Positions 6,613 through 10,114 of a stretch of DNA of 10,114 bases are shown here, in pieces. The translations under genes were made by a program, and so were the position numbers. The notes beneath the pieces are model-generated. The model did no database searches. It had not been told where the DNA came from and was given only the letters and a program-made list of their open reading frames with translations. Every line of letters starts with the position of its first letter. Positions within the stretch are counted from its first letter, which is position 1. The DNA is taken from NCBI GenBank assembly GCA_017959645.1, contig JAGDAE010000064.1, positions 1-10,114 of the forward strand, read 5' to 3'. The DNA comes from Kiritimatiellia bacterium. GTDB lineage: Bacteria > Verrucomicrobiota > Kiritimatiellia > RFP12 > UBA1067.

Positions 6613-6975
6613 TCAGACCGCGTACGGATCCAGAAACGCCTCTTTGAAATCGTAGCCGCCCGAAAAATCGTCGTAGCTGTCGTTCTTGTCGCGTCCGACG
6701 CGCCCCGATTCGACGAGATTGGACATCATCTCGCCGATGTCCGCAGTTGCCCGCAGCCCCCATTCCGAAAGCACCGTGTACGCCATCGGGCCGTACAGAT
6801 CGAGCGCCCGTTCACGGAATTCGTCCATTATCTCCCCGGCGCTTATGCTCTTGGTTCCGTCCTTGCCGAGATATCTGATCACGTCCGCAAGCAGCGCATA
6901 CGAGCGCGCGTCGTACCGGCCGTCGCGCGAAACAATATCGCCGAACGAATCGCTTTCGAAATCGAGCTCTTCCAT
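6613..6975 (-). CDS. Minf_1886-family protein (Verrucomicrobia/Planctomycetes-restricted, function unknown)
   Basis: A 120-residue soluble acidic protein without signal or membrane segments. The central block with YALLADVIRYLG, GEIMDEFRERALDLYGPMAYTVLSEWG and GEMMSNLVESGRV matches my recollection of the Minf_1886 family, a short protein described as restricted to Verrucomicrobia and Planctomycetes. The C-terminus is variable and ends KEAFLDPYAV. No activity is known for the family, and none is proposed here. The ATG at 6975 has AAAGGA 9 bases upstream; a longer frame to 7332 merely runs through the exonuclease gene in another frame. It sits 23 bases after the exonuclease and 22 bases before the MATE gene. 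It is the best taxonomic marker in the window. Confidence 0.8.
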   Translation of the reverse strand: MEELDFESDSFGDIVSRDGRYDARSYALLADVIRYLGKDGTKSISAGEIMDEFRERALDLYGPMAYTVLSEWGLRATADIGEMMSNLVESGRVGRDKNDSYDDFSGGYDFKEAFLDPYAV

Positions 6976-6998
6976 GTTCTTCCGTCCTTTCGGTATTC

Positions 6999-7448
6999 CT
7001 ACACCGCGAGAAAACACGCCAGATTCGCGCAGGCGACGGCATCGTACAGTCCGTCGTGCCAGGTTCGCCCGTCGATTTCCGGCACGCACCCGAACATTCT
7101 GCAGAGATCGCCGAGAGTGTAGCTGGGCAGTCTCGGATAGCGCGCCCGCGCCAGTTTCAGCGTATCCACCCACGGCCCCCACTTCGTCAGCGGCGCGACG
7201 CGGGTTAGAATCGTGCGTTCGGTTGCGATATTGTGCGCGACCAGCCGCCGTCCGGCGAGATACGGGATGAATTCGTCCCATTGCGACATCATCGTCGGGC
7301 TGTCCGGCGTCAGCTCCGTTCCGAAGAACCATTCGCGGGTGTCGACGATACGCAGATCCTCGACTACGGCGACGCCGAGCTGCCAGGGTTCGTTCCCGCC
7401 GCCGTTTTCGTATCCGGTCGTTTCGAAATCGAGTGCGGTGAAGATCAT
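6999..7448 (-). CDS. DnaQ-like (DEDDh) 3'-5' exonuclease domain protein
   Basis: A 149-residue single-domain protein of the DEDDh exonuclease superfamily (RNase T/DnaQ epsilon-like), which degrades DNA or RNA from the 3' end using two metal ions. The ExoI motif is LDFETTG (D7, E9). The ExoII region is VAHNIATERTIL, where the usual aspartate after HN is glutamate (E77). WVDTLKLAR (D95) follows, and the ExoIII motif is HDGLYDA (H131, D136). It lacks any polymerase, helicase or BRCT partner domain, so a role in repair, RNA trimming or proofreading cannot be decided. It starts at ATG 7448, 4 bases after the carboxypeptidase stop, without a strong ribosome site, which suggests translational coupling. 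It ends in TAG. Confidence 0.85.
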   Translation of the reverse strand: MIFTALDFETTGYENGGGNEPWQLGVAVVEDLRIVDTREWFFGTELTPDSPTMMSQWDEFIPYLAGRRLVAHNIATERTILTRVAPLTKWGPWVDTLKLARARYPRLPSYTLGDLCRMFGCVPEIDGRTWHDGLYDAVACANLACFLAV

Positions 7449-7452
7449 CGCG

Positions 7453-8358
7453 TCACCAGACCAGCGCGCCGAGCGCGTCGTCGAGAAGCCTCGCGGCGTT
7501 CGCGTCCCGCTCCGGGGCCGACGCCGAACCGAGAACCACGACGATCGCTCGCTTCCCCGACCGCGTGCCGGTGAGGACGACCGAACTGCCGCCGGCGTCG
7601 ATATACCCGGTCTTCAGCCCGTCCACGGCCTCGGTGCCGTCGGGATTGACGACCTTGAGCGTGTTCTTCACCATCACGTTGTTGTGGTTTTTGATGTTGT
7701 GCTTCTCCCAGACGCGCTTGCCGTCTCTCGTGACCGGAACGTCGAGCGAAGCCACCTTGACCGACGTGTACCGCAGCATCTCCGGGCAGTCGTTCAGCAC
7801 CGCCATCGCGAGCTTCGCCAGATCGCGGCAGGTCGACACGTTGAACTTGCGCTCCTTGGCGTTTTTCGGCGGCGGCAGGCCGTTCGGATTGTAGTACACG
7901 GTGTCTTTCATTCCGAGTTCGGCGGCTTTCTCGTTCATGCGCGCGACGAAAGCATCGAAACTGCCCGCGCATTTCTCCGCCAAGAACACCGCCGCGTCGT
8001 TCGCGCTGTGCACCATCAGCCATACGAGCATGGTGTCGACGCTCATCGACTCGCCCGCCGCCAGACCGATGCAGCTCGCCTGGCGGTAGTGCACGTCGGC
8101 CTTGGTCACCGTCGGGCTCGCCGTCACCATGTCGTCGAGCGAAAGCCTGCCGGCCTTCACGTCTTCGAGCACCAGATACGCGGTCATCAGTTTGGTGACG
8201 CTCGCCGGATACGCCTTCGCGTCGGCCTTGTCCTCGAACAGCGTCGCGCCGGTCTGCGCATCCACCGAAATCGCGCCAACGTATGGCGATACCCTGTACG
8301 GATTCGCCGTCGGCGCCGCGCCGAGCAGCAGCGCCATTGCCGCGGCGAGCAACATCAT
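7453..8358 (-). CDS. Exported serine-type D-Ala-D-Ala carboxypeptidase (PBP5/6-like, peptidase S11)
   Basis: A low-molecular-weight penicillin-binding protein that trims the terminal D-alanine from peptidoglycan stem peptides in the periplasm. Residues 1-16 are a signal peptide (MMLLAAAMALLLGAAP). All three active-site motifs are present: S53-V-T-K56 in YPASVTKLMTAY, S118-A-N120 in VHSANDAAV, and K249-T-G in DGLKTGYIDAGG. NPNGLPPPKNAKE and the asparagine-rich KNHNNVMVKNT before the KTG loop agree with the S11 fold. At 301 residues it has only the catalytic domain: the C-terminal beta domain and membrane-anchoring helix of E. coli PBP5 are missing, so the mature protein may be free in the periplasm. 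The ATG at 8358 overlaps the TGA of the upstream EIIA gene (ATGA) and places the signal peptide first; longer extensions run through that gene in another frame. Confidence 0.92.
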   Translation of the reverse strand: MMLLAAAMALLLGAAPTANPYRVSPYVGAISVDAQTGATLFEDKADAKAYPASVTKLMTAYLVLEDVKAGRLSLDDMVTASPTVTKADVHYRQASCIGLAAGESMSVDTMLVWLMVHSANDAAVFLAEKCAGSFDAFVARMNEKAAELGMKDTVYYNPNGLPPPKNAKERKFNVSTCRDLAKLAMAVLNDCPEMLRYTSVKVASLDVPVTRDGKRVWEKHNIKNHNNVMVKNTLKVVNPDGTEAVDGLKTGYIDAGGSSVVLTGTRSGKRAIVVVLGSASAPERDANAARLLDDALGALVW

Positions 8359-9179
8359 ACGACCGCCGTTCTGGTTGTTTTGCAGAGCGCTTTCCAGAGC
8401 GAAGCGGAATCCGCCGCCGCCATTATCGCGTCGCGGCTGGCCTGTCTCGAAAATGCCTGCGCCAGCCCCGCCATGAGCCGCAGGTAGAACGCGCTTACCG
8501 CCACCGGAATCGCCGAAAGGAACACTATGTTGACCTTCTCGCCGTCCCAGTCGATCCCCTTCTTCGAAACCCCCATCGCGAGCGTAAGCCCGCCGCCTTC
8601 GACACCGCGCACATGCGGAAACGCGATTCCGCCCATCGCCGTGGAAAGCACCGCCTCGCGATCCATCGCCGCCGCGACCAGGCTGTTCGCGTTCGCAATG
8701 AACCCATGCCTCTCCATAGTGTCGGCGAGCGCGCCGATCGCCTCCTCGCGGGATCCGGCGTCGAGATCGGCGATCATCAACTCCTCGGCGCTGAAACGCG
8801 AAATCCCGGTCTTCGGATCGTCCTTGTCGGAACGCTCGGCCACGTTCACCGCCGCGTCTTCGTCGGCGGCGAAGAGAATGCGTCCGCAGCTCGAGCAGGT
8901 GACCAGATGCTTCGCCAGCCTCACCTGCTGCGCCTGGGCGATCGGAACCTGCATGCCGCAGACGCTGCAGCATCCGTTCGACATCGAGGCGATCACTATA
9001 TGGTTCTTCTTGTACAGCCGGCCGTAGATTCCCGCGACCTGCGGCTCGAGCTTGTCCTGAAGTTCCGCTATCGCGTCGTTGAGCGCGTCAAGATGGCTTC
9101 CGTCCCCCGTCTGGTGGTGCTCGTCGCGGGTGAGGACGAGTTCCTGCAGCTGGCGCAGGATGTTGATTTGGCTTTTCAT
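8355..9179 (-). CDS. Zinc-ribbon protein fused to a PTS EIIA (PtsN/fructose-type) domain
   Basis: A 274-residue two-part protein. The N-terminus (about 1-65) is a short helical, possibly coiled-coil segment. It is followed by a C4 zinc ribbon with C71-x2-C74 (CSVCGMQVP) and C95-x2-C98 (TCSSCGRILF), the pattern of the CT398-type C4 zinc-ribbon family. Residues about 128-274 are a PTS EIIA type-2 domain with the phospho-accepting histidine H189 in GGIAFPHVRG. No transporter EIIB/EIIC, HPr or EI gene is nearby, so a regulatory role like that of EIIA-Ntr is more likely than sugar uptake (inference). The start has GGGGAG 6 bases upstream and overlaps the repressor's TGA as ATGA; its own TGA overlaps the carboxypeptidase ATG. 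The frame is continuous, so the fusion is not a visible frameshift product. Confidence 0.85.
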   Translation of the reverse strand: MKSQINILRQLQELVLTRDEHHQTGDGSHLDALNDAIAELQDKLEPQVAGIYGRLYKKNHIVIASMSNGCCSVCGMQVPIAQAQQVRLAKHLVTCSSCGRILFAADEDAAVNVAERSDKDDPKTGISRFSAEELMIADLDAGSREEAIGALADTMERHGFIANANSLVAAAMDREAVLSTAMGGIAFPHVRGVEGGGLTLAMGVSKKGIDWDGEKVNIVFLSAIPVAVSAFYLRLMAGLAQAFSRQASRDAIMAAADSASLWKALCKTTRTAVV

Positions 9180-9538
9180 TCACTACTCCCCATGTGAGTT
9201 CTTATTTTGTCTATCGTTTCCGCCGAAAGTATGTGTTCCATGAGACAGGCGTCCCTGTCGGCGTTCCGTTCGGAAACCCCGAGTCCGATCAGGAACGATC
9301 TCAAAAGCGTATGCCGCCTCAGAACCGAGTTCGCCAGCCGTTTCCCTTTCGCCGTGAGTTCGATCGGCGAATACGGATCCTGTATGACCAGACCGAGCTT
9401 GCGCAGTTCCCGCACGGCCTTCACGACCGACGGCATCTTGACGCCGAGCGCCTTGGCCACTCCACGCACGTGCGCGGCGCCGCCGTCGCGTATCGCGAGA
9501 TGGATCGCTTCGAGATAGTCTTCGAGGCTCTGGGTCAC
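9176..9538 (-). CDS. DtxR/MntR-family metal-dependent transcriptional repressor
   Basis: A 120-residue regulator with an N-terminal winged helix (about 1-65: SLEDYLEAIHLAI, then KALGVKMPSVVKAVRELRK as the DNA-reading helix, then PIELTAKGKRLA as the wing). A metal-binding dimerisation region follows (about 70-116: RRHTLLRSFL, DACLMEHILS). By alignment with MntR and DtxR the likely ligands are D7, E10, H76, C98, E101 and H102. In the family, bound Mn2+ or Fe2+ switches on DNA binding and represses uptake genes. It lacks the C-terminal SH3-like domain of DtxR, as MntR does. The start is GTG at 9538, 13 bases after the oxidoreductase stop; AGGAG within that stop region supports it. Its place near the head of an operon with two CNNM proteins hints at metal control, perhaps of its own operon. 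Confidence 0.9.
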   Translation of the reverse strand: MTQSLEDYLEAIHLAIRDGGAAHVRGVAKALGVKMPSVVKAVRELRKLGLVIQDPYSPIELTAKGKRLANSVLRRHTLLRSFLIGLGVSERNADRDACLMEHILSAETIDKIRTHMGSSE

Positions 9539-9548
9539 CTGCTGCTCG

Positions 9549-9553
9549 CTCCT
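9549..9553 (-). promoter_or_regulatory. Ribosome binding site for the repressor, overlapping the upstream stop
   Basis: AGGAG on the minus strand lies 10 bases before the GTG at 9538 and shares bases with the TAG of the oxidoreductase gene (TAGGAG). It supports the GTG start and suggests coupled translation. Confidence 0.55.
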
Positions 9554-10114
9554 ATTTTCCGAACGGACTCGTTTTCTTCATGAGATGCACGAACTTCACC
9601 GCTTCGATCGATTCCTCGATCGAGATCGGGAACGCGACGCCGGTGCGCACCGATTCGTAGACGCGCTTCCAAAAGGCGCTCGGGCCGTACGGAGTATCCT
9701 TTGGCAGGGAAACCTCGAAGCGCTTGACCGGGAACTGCTCGTGCAGATCGCCGAGCGGCGGGGTTCTGACCGACGAGCGCCGGCGCGGGAACGAGAAATC
9801 GGGGTCGATGGCGACGATTTCGCCCGTCGTCGCCCCCGGCCGCACCCTGAACGTCCCGCGTTCTCCGCGCACCTCGAACGACGGCGAGCGGTTCTCGGCG
9901 AAGACGCCGCCGTTGTATTCGATATCGGCCGACACCATGCCGCGCGTCGTCAGGTTGACGTGCGCGAAATCCTCGGCATCGCCGAGCGACGCGATGCGCT
10001 TGAGCTCGCTCCACATCTGCACCGGAGCCACCGGCAAAAGCCTCAGCGCCTGCATGACGAGATCTGGCATCGCGTAGTACGCCGCGCCGCCCCCGAGCCG
10101 CTTCACCGTCTGCC
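9552..10114 (-). CDS. Gfo/Idh/MocA-family oxidoreductase, C-terminal part (cut by the window edge)
   Basis: The visible 186 residues match the C-terminal alpha/beta domain of Gfo/Idh/MocA dehydrogenases, NAD(P)-dependent enzymes acting on sugars, inositols or their derivatives. The visible part begins with KRLGGGAAYYAMPDLVMQAL, corresponding to the conserved GGG...H-x-x-D segment. An edge strand of the form ADIEYNGGVFAE, then SFEVRGERGTFRVRPG, and near the end the common SIEESIEAVKFVHLMKKTS helix complete the pattern. At the usual histidine site of the GGG...H motif the sequence reads YAMPD, so substrate binding may differ. The N-terminal Rossmann domain lies beyond 10114; the GTG at 10106 is inside the gene, not a start, because the frame stays open to the edge. 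It ends in TAG, 13 bases before the repressor. Confidence 0.85.
   Translation of the reverse strand, partial: QTVKRLGGGAAYYAMPDLVMQALRLLPVAPVQMWSELKRIASLGDAEDFAHVNLTTRGMVSADIEYNGGVFAENRSPSFEVRGERGTFRVRPGATTGEIVAIDPDFSFPRRRSSVRTPPLGDLHEQFPVKRFEVSLPKDTPYGPSAFWKRVYESVRTGVAFPISIEESIEAVKFVHLMKKTSPFGK

Noticed and set aside
6613..7332. A 239-residue version of the Minf_1886 protein
   Set aside because: The upstream half overlaps the exonuclease in another frame and lacks family similarity. The ATG at 6975 has a good ribosome site.
7453..8973. A 506-residue version of the carboxypeptidase
   Set aside because: The extension is the zinc-ribbon/EIIA gene read in another frame. The signal peptide begins at the ATG at 8358.
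1..10114. Genome-wide recoding of TAG as a sense codon
   Set aside because: TAG ends the isomerase-like gene (2377), the exonuclease (6999) and the oxidoreductase (9552) at natural C-termini, just before the next start, so it works as a stop here.

Overview
This is a compact, GC-rich bacterial segment in which every supported gene lies on the minus strand, so it reads from the right end of the window to the left. Twelve genes are visible, and one of them is cut by the right edge. The small protein at 6613-6975 resembles the Minf_1886 family, which is known almost only from Verrucomicrobia and Planctomycetes. A class III (oxygen-sensitive) ribonucleotide reductase indicates anaerobic growth. 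Together these suggest an anaerobic PVC-group bacterium, perhaps of the Kiritimatiellota/Lentisphaerota/Verrucomicrobiota kind. This placement is an inference from family knowledge, not from a search.

From 10114 down to 1557 eleven genes are packed with gaps of 4-23 bases or 4-base ATGA/GTGA overlaps, and they look like one long operon. In transcription order they are: the C-terminal part of a Gfo/Idh/MocA oxidoreductase; a DtxR/MntR-type metal-dependent repressor; a zinc-ribbon protein fused to a PTS EIIA domain; an exported D-Ala-D-Ala carboxypeptidase; a DEDDh-type exonuclease; the Minf_1886 protein; a MATE exporter; a full-length CNNM/CorC membrane protein; a short CNNM protein without CBS domains; an exported xylose-isomerase-like TIM-barrel protein; and the DNA glycosylase MutM. 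The operon's promoter is not in the window. It ends at a clear rho-independent terminator (1486-1523).

The only intergenic region of any size (1412-1556) holds that terminator and then a promoter with near-consensus spacing. A 16-bp NrdR-like palindrome sits between its -35 and -10 boxes. It drives nrdD, which runs off the left end. The nrdD frame meets an in-frame TAG at codon 463, in the middle of a conserved stretch, and the reading frame continues to match the family on the other side. This is a nonsense mutation, a sequence error or recoding.

The operon mixes metal sensing (DtxR), likely divalent-cation handling (two CNNM proteins), envelope work (carboxypeptidase, MATE, exported isomerase-like protein), phosphotransfer signalling (EIIA) and DNA repair or processing (MutM, exonuclease). 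No mobile elements, CRISPR arrays, tRNA or rRNA genes were seen. The most unusual protein is the zinc-ribbon/EIIA fusion.
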